A DNA stretch of 64,000 nucleotides from assembly GCA_013286595.1 (NCBI GenBank), contig JABDFI010000003.1:1-64000 (forward strand). Direction: 5' to 3'. The position numbers and the translations under genes are program-made. The notes under the pieces were generated by a model. It was not told the DNA's origin. It did not search any database and saw only the letters and a list, made by a program, of their open reading frames with translations. Shown piece by piece: positions 20,333-29,319 of the stretch (position 1 is its first letter; every line of letters starts with the position of its first letter). The DNA comes from Chlamydiota bacterium (GTDB taxonomy: Bacteria; Chlamydiota; Chlamydiia; Chlamydiales; Rhabdochlamydiaceae).

Positions 20333-20446
20333 GCGCTTTGTTCAGCTAAAAATGTCGAAGTTGTGATTGTGAACCAAGGCGAAGATACAACTTTTGAAGA
20401 AGATTTAGCCAAATCTGAAAAAATTTATGAAATGGGTGGGTTTTAA
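20333..20446 (+). pseudogene. Relic of an IS607-type serine recombinase
   Basis: In-frame ALCSAKNVEVVIVNQGEDTTFEEDLAK resembles the NQGEDTTFEEDLAKD segment of IS607 resolvases; upstream and downstream domains missing. Confidence 0.55.
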
Positions 20447-20781
20447 CTTTCATCTTTTTTTTTGCGAGCGATATCGTAAATAAAACAACCTAAGCCAACT
20501 ACAAAGACGGCGATTCCAGTGCCGTGAAGCCAATCAGCTGTCACCTCTTTTTTCACAACCTTTTGCTTAGCTACACTAATTTTTTTTTCGGCAGTTTCAG
20601 AAGCCTGTTCTCTTAAGGTTTTCCTAACGGGTCCAACTAAGGGTTTTCTCTTTTCCTCTTGGGTTTCTTCAGCTTGCGCAACCTTACTCGCTCCTTTGTT
20701 TGCTTTTTGCGATATAGAGTTGCCATACATAAAAATCCCTATGCCAATTAACATGACCAGAATGCTTAATATCTTTCTCAT
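20443..20781 (-). CDS. Small two-TM protein (DUF3185-like)
   Basis: MRKILSILVMLIGIGIFMYGNSISQKANK … GIAVFVVGLGCFIYDIARKK. Confidence 0.55.
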   Translation of the reverse strand: MRKILSILVMLIGIGIFMYGNSISQKANKGASKVAQAEETQEEKRKPLVGPVRKTLREQASETAEKKISVAKQKVVKKEVTADWLHGTGIAVFVVGLGCFIYDIARKKKDES

Positions 20782-20932
20782 TTAAGTGGTCCTTTTTAGT
20801 AGTGTAGTGTTATTTGGGATCATTTAAAAAATTTACAAAGAATGCAACCATTTTCCCAAAGTGGTAAAAGGCTTTTCTAAATTGGTGTATTGCGGTTATT
20901 GTTTAACGTCCATTTTAAGAGGAGGAGAAAAT

Positions 20933-21286
20933 ATGTCTTCATATCGGGCGACTCAAGTGCTTCTTGCAGTTTCTACCACTACTATTTTATATCAAGTGCT
21001 TAATGGAAAATTAGAACAGGCTTTGCTCTTTCCAGCGGTAGGTATCAGTTTGCAGGTAGTCGGGGAGCATTTTCAATTAAGGCGTCTCGATGACCTCGGA
21101 AGAATGCTCAATACATCTAGTGTCATTGCTATTCCAGGAGCCGTAGTGGGGTATGGGGCTTATGCTTTGGATATGTGCAGATCAGGAAAGGTCGTTACCT
21201 TGTTACTTGGTGAAATATTGGCCTTGGGTACGCTCAATAAAATATCGAAGTGCTTTAAAGACGGGGTATCGTCAAGATTGCTGTGA
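20933..21286 (+). CDS. Hypothetical membrane protein
   Basis: ATG 20933 preceded by GGAGGAG; 117 aa. Confidence 0.5.
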   Translation: MSSYRATQVLLAVSTTTILYQVLNGKLEQALLFPAVGISLQVVGEHFQLRRLDDLGRMLNTSSVIAIPGAVVGYGAYALDMCRSGKVVTLLLGEILALGTLNKISKCFKDGVSSRLL

Positions 21287-21320
21287 GAATGAAGAATTTT
21301 TCAAGCGGTACATTGTTAAA

Positions 21321-21346
21321 GAGGCAATTGCAAAGCTTTCCGCCCC
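21321..21346. repeat. Half-copy of the GAGGCAATTGC repeat
   Basis: GAGGCAATTGCAAAGCTTTCCGCCCC, resembles the left end of 47299-47473. Confidence 0.6.
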
Positions 21347-22483
21347 TTAGTAAGGGTTTAATGGTGTACTAAAAACTGGGAAATAGGGGGGGCTTGCAGG
21401 AACAGCAGGATTAGGAGAATTTACGCTCAGTGTTCCTTTATTGCTGTTATCAAAACCCAACAAGTAGTCGCCATTATTGGAATTCCATATTACATAACCC
21501 GGAATTGAATTGTCAGGGGTGATGACAGTGTTATTGCTCAGAGCTACATAAAAAGGACCTGAAGGTGTGTCATTGATACATGCAATACCTGCTCCAGAAA
21601 AAGTAGATGGCCTTTCTATGGTATTCCCTACAATTTTTACATTTTGTGCTCCAACCGATCCTTGATTGAAAAATACTATAGCAGCTGACGAAAATGACAA
21701 GTTCTGTGCCCCGGTAAAGTTATTGTATTGCAGAGTGAAACTGATATCTGCTGTAGAATTCTGCTCTATAAATCCGTTTTGAAAACCTTTAGTGGGATCT
21801 GTGCCAGTGAAAGTGTTCTGGGAAACTACCACTTGCCCATTTCCGCAGAAAACAAAGGTTAGTCCATTGTCCTGTGAAGTATCATTTCCAAGAAAAGTAC
21901 AGTGCGAGACAATGACGTTCCCCAGTTGAGGGTTACTCAAAAAAACAACCCCATTTGAATTATCAGAAGAAACTGTGAATGTGTTGTAAGTGATCAGGGC
22001 ATTTGTAATTGGAGTGATTCCGCCAGCAATACCATTGCCGTTGTCTTTAGTGATAAAAAATCCTGACACTTCATTATTATTGGCGAGTTGCACGACATTC
22101 GAATTCCCTGATGAATTAATTAATGTAGGAACATCACAGGATACAGGACACATTTGAAAGGCTTCAAGAGTAGTGCTCAACAACCTTTGATTATCTTGCA
22201 GAACAAAGCTTCCGGGACTCCTAGGTTCTGTACCTGCATCATAAGTTCCTGGGAACACGTAGATGACATCACACTGATGAGAAGCATTTAGAGCATCTGT
22301 CAAGTATTGATAGGGATTATTATAGGTGCCATTGCCAACTTGTTGATTTGCCTGGTTGACAAACCATACAGTTACCTCATAGGGAGGATTTTGTGGCGGT
22401 GGACAAATGATACAATCCGCACTCATGATGGAGTGTATAATGACAGCTGTTAAACAAAACAAAAAATTGTGAGGCTTTATCAT
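21347..22483 (-). CDS. Secreted beta-helix-like hypothetical protein
   Basis: Signal peptide MIKPHNFLFCLTAVIIHSIMSADC; Asn/Val/Thr-rich repeats resembling parallel beta-helix rungs. Confidence 0.6.
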   Translation of the reverse strand: MIKPHNFLFCLTAVIIHSIMSADCIICPPPQNPPYEVTVWFVNQANQQVGNGTYNNPYQYLTDALNASHQCDVIYVFPGTYDAGTEPRSPGSFVLQDNQRLLSTTLEAFQMCPVSCDVPTLINSSGNSNVVQLANNNEVSGFFITKDNGNGIAGGITPITNALITYNTFTVSSDNSNGVVFLSNPQLGNVIVSHCTFLGNDTSQDNGLTFVFCGNGQVVVSQNTFTGTDPTKGFQNGFIEQNSTADISFTLQYNNFTGAQNLSFSSAAIVFFNQGSVGAQNVKIVGNTIERPSTFSGAGIACINDTPSGPFYVALSNNTVITPDNSIPGYVIWNSNNGDYLLGFDNSNKGTLSVNSPNPAVPASPPYFPVFSTPLNPY

Positions 22484-22516
22484 AGGATCCCCAAAAGGTG
22501 AAATGAAGAATAAGAA

Positions 22517-22669
22517 TTATTTACGCCGTTTGAAAAATTGAATTTCTCTTTCGTGTTGAACGGCGTCTTCGCGTGTGTCAAATGTGCCTAGATTGCGTCG
22601 TTTGCCCGTATGAGGGTTAACTGATCTAGAATAGAGTCGGTAATGTCCAGATTTTAATTTCCGTATCAC
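22517..22669 (-). CDS. Small basic protein, 50 aa (not in ORF track)
   Basis: GTG start after GGGAGAGAACCC; V/MIRKLKSGHYRLYSRSVNPHTGKRRNLGTFDTREDAVQHEREIQFFKRRK*, strongly resembling a widespread bacterial small-protein family. Confidence 0.8.
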   Translation of the reverse strand: MIRKLKSGHYRLYSRSVNPHTGKRRNLGTFDTREDAVQHEREIQFFKRRK

Positions 22670-22802
22670 GGGTTCTCTCCCGGTTTAATGTCTTTAATTT
22701 GATATATACAGTCGAAATCCATAAAAAAATAGATTTTTTTATGCGAATCCTTGCAATTAGATATCTGCTCCTTTTAATGTAATTTTTAAATCAGGTGATG
22801 GT

Positions 22803-23243
22803 ATGCTCGAAGAACCTCCAAAAAATTCACCCCCTCCTATCAACATGACCTTTCGTCATATGGCTGAAAAAACGTCTCGGTTCATGGGATCTCCTCTAGT
22901 ATTTTTTCTTTCCTTGCTCTTAGTGATCTTGTGGGGTGTTAGCGGCTTTTTTTTTGGATTCAGCGACACATGGCAATTGGTGATCAATACTGCGACGACA
23001 ATCGCCACATTTTTAATTGTAATCCTCATCCAAAACACCCAAAACAGGGATACGCGTTCTATACAGCTCAAATTAGATGAATTGCTTCGGGGGACAAAAA
23101 ATAGTCGAAATAGCTTCTTGGAGATTGAAGAGCAAAGCGATGAAGAACTCGATGAGTTTAAACAAGAGTTCAAAGCATTAAAGGAAAAGTACATGGCTAA
23201 GAGAGAAAAAGAACGCAAAAAACGTCAATCTCATGAAATATAA
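22803..23243 (+). CDS. Low-affinity iron permease family protein
   Basis: WGVSGFFFGFSDTWQLVINTATTIATFLIVILIQNTQNRDTRSIQLKLDELL. Confidence 0.8.
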   Translation: MLEEPPKNSPPPINMTFRHMAEKTSRFMGSPLVFFLSLLLVILWGVSGFFFGFSDTWQLVINTATTIATFLIVILIQNTQNRDTRSIQLKLDELLRGTKNSRNSFLEIEEQSDEELDEFKQEFKALKEKYMAKREKERKKRQSHEI

Positions 23244-23898
23244 GTTGCCACGACCCGTTGTAAGTCCTACCATCCATGAGATTCTCCAGCGAGAAATGCG
23301 CAAGCAACGCCTCACTTTTCACCCTCTTTCCTCAAAAGAAGTAAAAGGTTTGCAGGAAATAGTTAGGATCATTGAAAAAAAGGGACTTCCGCCCTACCTA
23401 GCATGTGAAAACTTGCCTCATCATTTAGGAAAGGGCATTTTTTTGAAACCAGACGCACGCCCTTTACCCAAAGGACATGTGATTGGATCCTATGCAGGTG
23501 AAACATCGCTGATTAGGCAAACTCTTCCCGATGATGGCTCCTATGCTTTTACACCTGTGCTTGATCTTCATCTGACACGTGAAGAACAACAGATATTTGA
23601 TCATGAAACGATTTATCGACCCCAGCGTTTATACGCCTATAAGATCGATGCGATCAAGTCGGGAAATTTTACACGTTATATCAATCACTCGGAAAAACCC
23701 AATGTGATTGCAGAATTGGTGTCGATACCTAACAATCGATCTGGTTTAACTCCTGCTCTTGTAGAAGTCGTTTACTTCTGCAAGAAGGTAATCCATCCAG
23801 GAGAGCAGTTATTAATTTCTTATGAAGCCGGAGAGAAGTGTTATTGGAATTCAAAAGTAAAACCCTTTGCTATGACCCCAACGACCTTTCAACTTTAA
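23233..23898 (+). CDS. SET-domain protein
   Basis: GKGIFLKPDARPLPKGHVIGSYAGE … FTRYINHSEKPNVIAE … PGEQLLISYEAGEKCYW; overlaps preceding CDS by 11 nt. Confidence 0.8.
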   Translation: MKYKLPRPVVSPTIHEILQREMRKQRLTFHPLSSKEVKGLQEIVRIIEKKGLPPYLACENLPHHLGKGIFLKPDARPLPKGHVIGSYAGETSLIRQTLPDDGSYAFTPVLDLHLTREEQQIFDHETIYRPQRLYAYKIDAIKSGNFTRYINHSEKPNVIAELVSIPNNRSGLTPALVEVVYFCKKVIHPGEQLLISYEAGEKCYWNSKVKPFAMTPTTFQL

Positions 23899-23918
23899 GG
23901 TGCAGAGGCAGTTGCAAA

Positions 23919-24596
23919 TTAATTGAGAAGTTCGATAGTGCCTGTCTGTAAGTTGTAGTAGGCTGCTTGAACATCAATTTTTTTTTCCTTTACCAATCTT
24001 GAAATGACAGGAGTGTTGAGTAAATAGTTTTTCATTCGACGTGCATTAATTTTGGTTGCCGATTCCAGCAAATTGTGCGGTGCTGATTTTTTGGCTTCTT
24101 GAACAGCTGGGCTAATGAGGGTAGCGACAGATTCAATGTCCTTAGTTGTGTTTTGAATAACCGCATTCACAGCCCCGCAATTTTCATGTCCCATGACCAA
24201 GATAAATACAGATCCTAAATAAAGGACGGAATAGTCGATGCTGTCTAGTTCAAGGGGGCCAATTACATTTCCAGCGTCGCGAACTACAAAAAGATCTCCC
24301 ACCCCTTGATCAAAAAGGATTTCAGGCGACACTCTCGAATCAGAACAGCCAACAATGGTTGCAAAAGGATTTTGTTTGGAAACAATGGATTCTCGTCGCT
24401 CAGGTGTTCGATTAGGGTGTTCAAGAGCATCGTGAACGTAGCGATCATTGCCCTGCATCAATCTTTCCAAAGCAAGTTTTGGGGTAACAGGTTCATCAGC
24501 ATAACTCGATAGGGGATGGGCTAGAAATAAGAATGCTGGTGTTAATAGAGATAGAATCTTCATTTCAGTACTCCTTTTAAAATACACCTCTATCAT
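23919..24596 (-). CDS. Beta-class carbonic anhydrase with N-terminal signal peptide
   Basis: CSDSRVSPE, RDAGNV, GHENCGAV motifs; N-terminus MKILSLLTPAFLFLAHPLSSYAD. Confidence 0.9.
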   Translation of the reverse strand: MIEVYFKRSTEMKILSLLTPAFLFLAHPLSSYADEPVTPKLALERLMQGNDRYVHDALEHPNRTPERRESIVSKQNPFATIVGCSDSRVSPEILFDQGVGDLFVVRDAGNVIGPLELDSIDYSVLYLGSVFILVMGHENCGAVNAVIQNTTKDIESVATLISPAVQEAKKSAPHNLLESATKINARRMKNYLLNTPVISRLVKEKKIDVQAAYYNLQTGTIELLN

Positions 24597-24663
24597 AAAA
24601 AAAATTAAGTGTAACTAATTATTTACATTTTTTTGAATCAAACAAAATGATATACTGTTTGGC

Positions 24664-25338
24664 ATGGAAATCAATTGCTACAATTTTTTCTTTCATCCCT
24701 TACAGGAGCAGCATACTGTTGCTGTTAAGATCGTCTCCATTGTGACTAATATAGTGCTGACGATTTTATCTGGAGGGATTTATGTCGTTGTTTTTGGTCT
24801 TGTCCATTTGAAAGAGAGAGTATCTATAGGACCTGTTCCAGATGCTCCTCAGGTTCCCTCATCAGCTTCTCAATTTATCGGGATCGAAGGATTGAAACGT
24901 CAACAGCGAGAGCATTTGAATAGACTTCAAACCTTAGCTCAAAGAGGGGAATGGCAGCATCTACAAACGCATACGACTCATCCCGATAGCGGATTTGATT
25001 GGTGGATGTTTCCGATTGATCGACCAAGCGCGGGTTACGGAAACTACTATCAAGTTAGTCTGCAGGATGTTGTTAGGTTAAAGCAAGATCCTGAATTCAT
25101 GCGAAACTACCGTGAAGGTGTCGTTCTAGTGGCGAAATCTTGGGGATGGGATTTAGAAAATCGACAGGACCTGACATCCAATATCCAACGCTGGACGGAT
25201 TATCAAGTGAGGTTGGGGAAGATGTTGCATTCTTTACAGCTATTTGACCAATTTGATCTACGTGGTAGTCTTATCTATTTTATTGATCATGCCAACATTC
25301 GACTGACACTAGACAATTGGATTCAAAGATTGTTATGA
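24664..25338 (+). CDS. Hypothetical membrane-anchored protein
   Basis: N-terminal TM hairpin and 225 aa ORF. Confidence 0.6.
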   Translation: MEINCYNFFFHPLQEQHTVAVKIVSIVTNIVLTILSGGIYVVVFGLVHLKERVSIGPVPDAPQVPSSASQFIGIEGLKRQQREHLNRLQTLAQRGEWQHLQTHTTHPDSGFDWWMFPIDRPSAGYGNYYQVSLQDVVRLKQDPEFMRNYREGVVLVAKSWGWDLENRQDLTSNIQRWTDYQVRLGKMLHSLQLFDQFDLRGSLIYFIDHANIRLTLDNWIQRLL

Positions 25339-26681
25339 ATCCCAAGTAGCCTTTGATATTTTTCAACTAGCTCTGGCGAGGTGGTGATCAGTGCATCATC
25401 GGTGAGTTTATTCTCTTTTCCTAAGATGACTTGTTGAGGTTTTACTAAAGTAAGATACAGTGTGTTCAATCGGTTGTAGCAGTATTGTTGAACCCACTCT
25501 CTGGCATCTTTTCTATGTTGAAGGTACTTGTCGTAATTTTCATACATGTCGAGAAGAGCTTGAACCACTTCCTCTTCTGTACAATCATAACAAACTCCAT
25601 AAGTGTTGTTAAATCCCACATTAAAAGCGGGCATTTCGATCTGGCAGGGGATGGCTCGTGTTAAATGGCTCTTGCATAATGTGGTTTGAGCGGTATTATC
25701 TGTGAGAAGAGTAGGGATTCCCAAAGCCATGGCTTCTCGAGGTTGAATAGAAAAACCCTCTCCTGTTGATAGGCTTACATAACAATCTAGCCCTTCAAAT
25801 ATCTTAAGATAGTCTTGTTTATCTAGTGTGCCCTCTGTGAATTCGACATTTGTCATTCCAAATTGTTCGATAGTTGCAAGAATATCTTCTCTATAATCTG
25901 GATCGCTATAGCGACTATTAATTCTCAACTTGACTTGACTAGAATTCCCAAAGGCTAAATAAAAGCAGCGTATGAGTTTCAATTGGTTTTTACGCGAAAC
26001 TGCTGAACTGAGATTGCCAAATACAAAAGGAACATTGCATTGGGATTTGAGGGGTTTTTCTAAAAAATCATTGAGATTAAGTCCTAAAGGAAGCTCAAAG
26101 ATGGGGATATTGACTCCGCTATTTAGATAGACCTCCTGAAGAAATCGATCGGGGACTGCAATGGCATCAAAATAGGCATTGAATGTTTCAACCCATTCTG
26201 GAGGTATTTGACTTGCTTCATACATAGAATAGGCGATTCTTATCTCATGCTTATTTTTGAGCGTTTTGATCTTTTTTGAGACTTTATGTCCTTTGAGATC
26301 CAGCACATCTTCAAAGATAACAACTTTTCCTAAAGGGGGAGTGAGAGCTTTAAAGTATCCCAAAAATTTGGGATGTTTAGTATAGGTTACAATGGAGTGG
26401 ATACTTATCGGAACGCCTTCTAGGGAATAACCCCCACAAGGGATAAAATGGATATCAACCTCGTCTTTTAAAGCTTCGATCAATTCACCCGCTTGCCGTC
26501 CAATCCCATCCGCCATTCGCAAAGGACCAATGACGGTTAGATGGGGTTGTTTAAGAGGCTTTAGATAAGCATATAACAACCACGATGTAAGAGCAATGGC
26601 TGCCAGAGTGAGAATCTTTTTATTCCACATAGAAAACTCAGAAATTCTTAGAGGCAATTGCAAACTCCCCGACCCAGACAA
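25323..26681 (-). CDS. Glycosyltransferase, GT4/GT1-like
   Basis: FGNLSSAVSRKNQLKLIRCF … GLDCYVSLSTGEGFSIQPREAMALGIPTLLTDNTAQ; probable start is the internal MWNKKIL (~26630). Confidence 0.8.
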   Translation of the reverse strand: MSGSGSLQLPLRISEFSMWNKKILTLAAIALTSWLLYAYLKPLKQPHLTVIGPLRMADGIGRQAGELIEALKDEVDIHFIPCGGYSLEGVPISIHSIVTYTKHPKFLGYFKALTPPLGKVVIFEDVLDLKGHKVSKKIKTLKNKHEIRIAYSMYEASQIPPEWVETFNAYFDAIAVPDRFLQEVYLNSGVNIPIFELPLGLNLNDFLEKPLKSQCNVPFVFGNLSSAVSRKNQLKLIRCFYLAFGNSSQVKLRINSRYSDPDYREDILATIEQFGMTNVEFTEGTLDKQDYLKIFEGLDCYVSLSTGEGFSIQPREAMALGIPTLLTDNTAQTTLCKSHLTRAIPCQIEMPAFNVGFNNTYGVCYDCTEEEVVQALLDMYENYDKYLQHRKDAREWVQQYCYNRLNTLYLTLVKPQQVILGKENKLTDDALITTSPELVEKYQRLLGIHNNL

Positions 26682-26732
26682 ATCGATGATTTTAAGCCAT
26701 TTTGTTGGGTCGGAGAATTTTGCAATTGCCTC
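26651..26732. repeat. Short-interior form of the GAGGCAATTGC repeat (C3, 82 bp)
   Basis: GAGGCAATTGCAAACTCCCCGACCCA … TGGGTCGGAGAATTTTGCAATTGCCTC. Confidence 0.85.
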
Positions 26733-26779
26733 CTTGGGGAAAAGATACTGAAATGAACAAATTGTGACTAGGAAAAGGT

Positions 26780-27442
26780 GTGCGCGAACAGATAAGCAAG
26801 CTACGTGAAGGATGTGACGAGATCATATTCATACAAATCGGTTCCAATGTGGGGATCATGGAGACAGACCCGCTGTGTGCACTCATCATAAATGAGCGTT
26901 GGAGAGGGGTGCTCATTGAACCGGTTCCTAGAATCTTTGCTCAACTCAAGAAAAATTATGCGCATTGTCCTCATGTGTACTGTGAAAATGTTGCTGTGTC
27001 TGATATGAGAGGGTGGCGGGAATTTTATGTGATTGATGAAAACGCTGCGTTCTTTGAGACGCGAAAAGATTGGACTAATGAAGCAGGAGGTCTTTGGGGT
27101 GATTTAGTGGGCTCATTGGATCGAAATCACGTGTTAGCCTGCAAAAATGAGATTACTGAACGCGAGATAAAAACCATTCAAGTCGAATGCGTGACTTTCC
27201 AAGATATTCTCGATAAACATCACTTAAGTCGAGTTGATGTGGTGCACCTAGATGTAGAAGGTCATGAAGCGATCATTTTAAGATCGATCGATTTCGAACA
27301 GATTCGACCGAAACTAATTATCTTTGAACACGTCCACATGTCTTTTGAGACCTATTTCTCTGTAGTGGAGTTGCTACAAGGTCATGGTTATGAAGTAGTT
27401 TATACTTCCGTGTTGGATACGATGATCAGTCTATTACACTAA
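26780..27442 (+). CDS. FkbM-type methyltransferase
   Basis: FIQIGSNVGIMETDPL … RGVLIEPVPRIFAQLKKNY … VDVVHLDVEGHEAIILRSIDF. Confidence 0.85.
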   Translation: MREQISKLREGCDEIIFIQIGSNVGIMETDPLCALIINERWRGVLIEPVPRIFAQLKKNYAHCPHVYCENVAVSDMRGWREFYVIDENAAFFETRKDWTNEAGGLWGDLVGSLDRNHVLACKNEITEREIKTIQVECVTFQDILDKHHLSRVDVVHLDVEGHEAIILRSIDFEQIRPKLIIFEHVHMSFETYFSVVELLQGHGYEVVYTSVLDTMISLLH

Positions 27443-29032
27443 AACATCCACGAGTTCATGGTGGGGGTTTTGCTTCATGCAATACTGTTTTTCCCATTGA
27501 CTTGTGAAGAGAATCATCGGACGGCCATGCTTATCTTGAACAAGTGCTGAGCTAGAGGATTTATCGAAGGTTTTCATATCGCCGATAATCCAAGCACTGC
27601 AATGATAGGGAAGCGAGGAAAGTGACGTTTCTACTCCATACTCATCTTTAAGTCGATATTGCATCACCTCGAACTGCAATTGTCCAACTGCTGCGAAGAC
27701 GATATCAGATTCTCGCTCAATTGATTTGAGAAGCTGGATGGCTCCTTCATCAGCGAGTTGTTGCACACCTTTATCAAAGGACTTGCGTTTGCCTACATCT
27801 TTTGGGTGTAAACGCGCAAAAATTTCCGGCTGAAACTGGGGCAATGGCTTATAGTTAAATCCGCCCGTAATAGAGATCGTATCACCAATGCCAAATAAGG
27901 AAGGGTTAATCACGCCGATCACATCACCTGGATAAGCGAAATCCAACGTGGTGCGTTCTCCTGCCACCATTCCATGAGGACGCGATAAGCGGATCTCACG
28001 ACCTAAGCGATGGTGTTTGACAACCATATCCCGTTCAAATCGACCCGAACAGATTCGAATGAAGGCCATGCTATCGCGATGACGACGATCCATATTGGCT
28101 TGCAACTTGAACACATAGCCGCTAAAGGGGGTTCTGCACGGATCGATTTCAATTTCTGTGCCATCGAGTTTCAAAGCCATGCGTTCATGGGGGCAGGGAG
28201 CCAAATGGATGAAGGCATCAAAGAAGGGCTCTACGCCAAAATTAGTTAAGGCAGAAGCAAAGAAAACAGGTGTGACATCGCCGGATAAGAATTCTTCTAT
28301 GCTAAAAGGGTTGCCGGCCATCTCTAATAATTGCAACTCTTCCATCAATTTATTGTAATTGTCAGGACCGATCTTTTTTTTGGCTTCTTGAGAGTCGAGA
28401 GGAAGGCGTTGGATATCGGCTTTATGAGCTCCACCAGCTGAAGTGCGAGTAAAAAACACGCATTCATTGGTTGCGCGATCCACGACGCCTTGAAATTCTT
28501 TTCCCATCCCGATGGGCCAATTTTTTGCAAAGGAGTGAATCTGCAGCACGTTTTCCACTTCATTCATGAGATCCAAAGGTTCTCTTCCTGGCATGTCCAT
28601 CTTATTCATGAAGGTCAAGACGGGGATTTTGCGAAGGCGGCAGACTTCAAATAATTTACGCGTTTGCTTTTCCACTCCTTTTGAAGCATCGATCACCATG
28701 ATGGCGCAATCAGCTGCAGTTAGGGTGCGGTAAGTATCTTCAGAAAAATCTTCGTGACCAGGTGTATCTAGGACATTGATGATCGTGTCTTTATAGGTGA
28801 ATTGCATGGCAGAAGAGGTGATCGAAATACCTCGTTCTTGTTCCATGGCCATCCAATCGGAAGCTGCGGCTTTTCTGCCCTTTCTTCCCTTGACCATGCC
28901 AGCTGTATGGATCATGCCGGAATAAAGTAATAATTTTTCTGTGAGTGTGGTTTTTCCAGCATCAGGATGACTGATGATGGCAAATGTCCGTCGTTTTTTG
29001 ACAGCTTCTTGAATTGAGGTTTCTAAGTCCAT
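27434..29032 (-). CDS. prfC: Peptide chain release factor 3
   Basis: GTPase motifs SHPDAGKTTLTEKLLL, DTPGHEDFSEDTYRTL, NKMD; full-length RF3. Confidence 0.95.
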   Translation of the reverse strand: MDLETSIQEAVKKRRTFAIISHPDAGKTTLTEKLLLYSGMIHTAGMVKGRKGRKAAASDWMAMEQERGISITSSAMQFTYKDTIINVLDTPGHEDFSEDTYRTLTAADCAIMVIDASKGVEKQTRKLFEVCRLRKIPVLTFMNKMDMPGREPLDLMNEVENVLQIHSFAKNWPIGMGKEFQGVVDRATNECVFFTRTSAGGAHKADIQRLPLDSQEAKKKIGPDNYNKLMEELQLLEMAGNPFSIEEFLSGDVTPVFFASALTNFGVEPFFDAFIHLAPCPHERMALKLDGTEIEIDPCRTPFSGYVFKLQANMDRRHRDSMAFIRICSGRFERDMVVKHHRLGREIRLSRPHGMVAGERTTLDFAYPGDVIGVINPSLFGIGDTISITGGFNYKPLPQFQPEIFARLHPKDVGKRKSFDKGVQQLADEGAIQLLKSIERESDIVFAAVGQLQFEVMQYRLKDEYGVETSLSSLPYHCSAWIIGDMKTFDKSSSSALVQDKHGRPMILFTSQWEKQYCMKQNPHHELVDVLV

Positions 29033-29319
29033 GGTCTTGCAAGTTTAGTATTCTATATAGAATAAAGGGAAGTGTAAATTTTTGTGTAAATTTATCCTTT
29101 AGACCTCTTTCGAAATTAGGGGTTCGTCGATTTTCGGGATTATTTTGGCCGATTTTCGAAGGGGTCTATTGCATTTCTATGTCACATTCAGTAGAATGGT
29201 CTACATGGAACGTTTTTTCACCATTTCCTTCACGACCTTCACAACGGCTGTTTGCAGCCGGTAGACTCTTCTTTTCCCATCTCTATATTATTTTTTAATC
29301 CCTCAAATGGAGAAGAACT

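Noticed and set aside
20224-20412. 62-aa minus-strand ORF
   Set aside because: Antisense to the serine-recombinase relic; composition gives no support.
29099-29167. Inverted repeat AGACCTCTTTCGAAA…TTTTCGAAGGGGTCT
   Set aside because: Imperfect, single copy in this window, and compatible with an ordinary intergenic hairpin; not enough to call an element.
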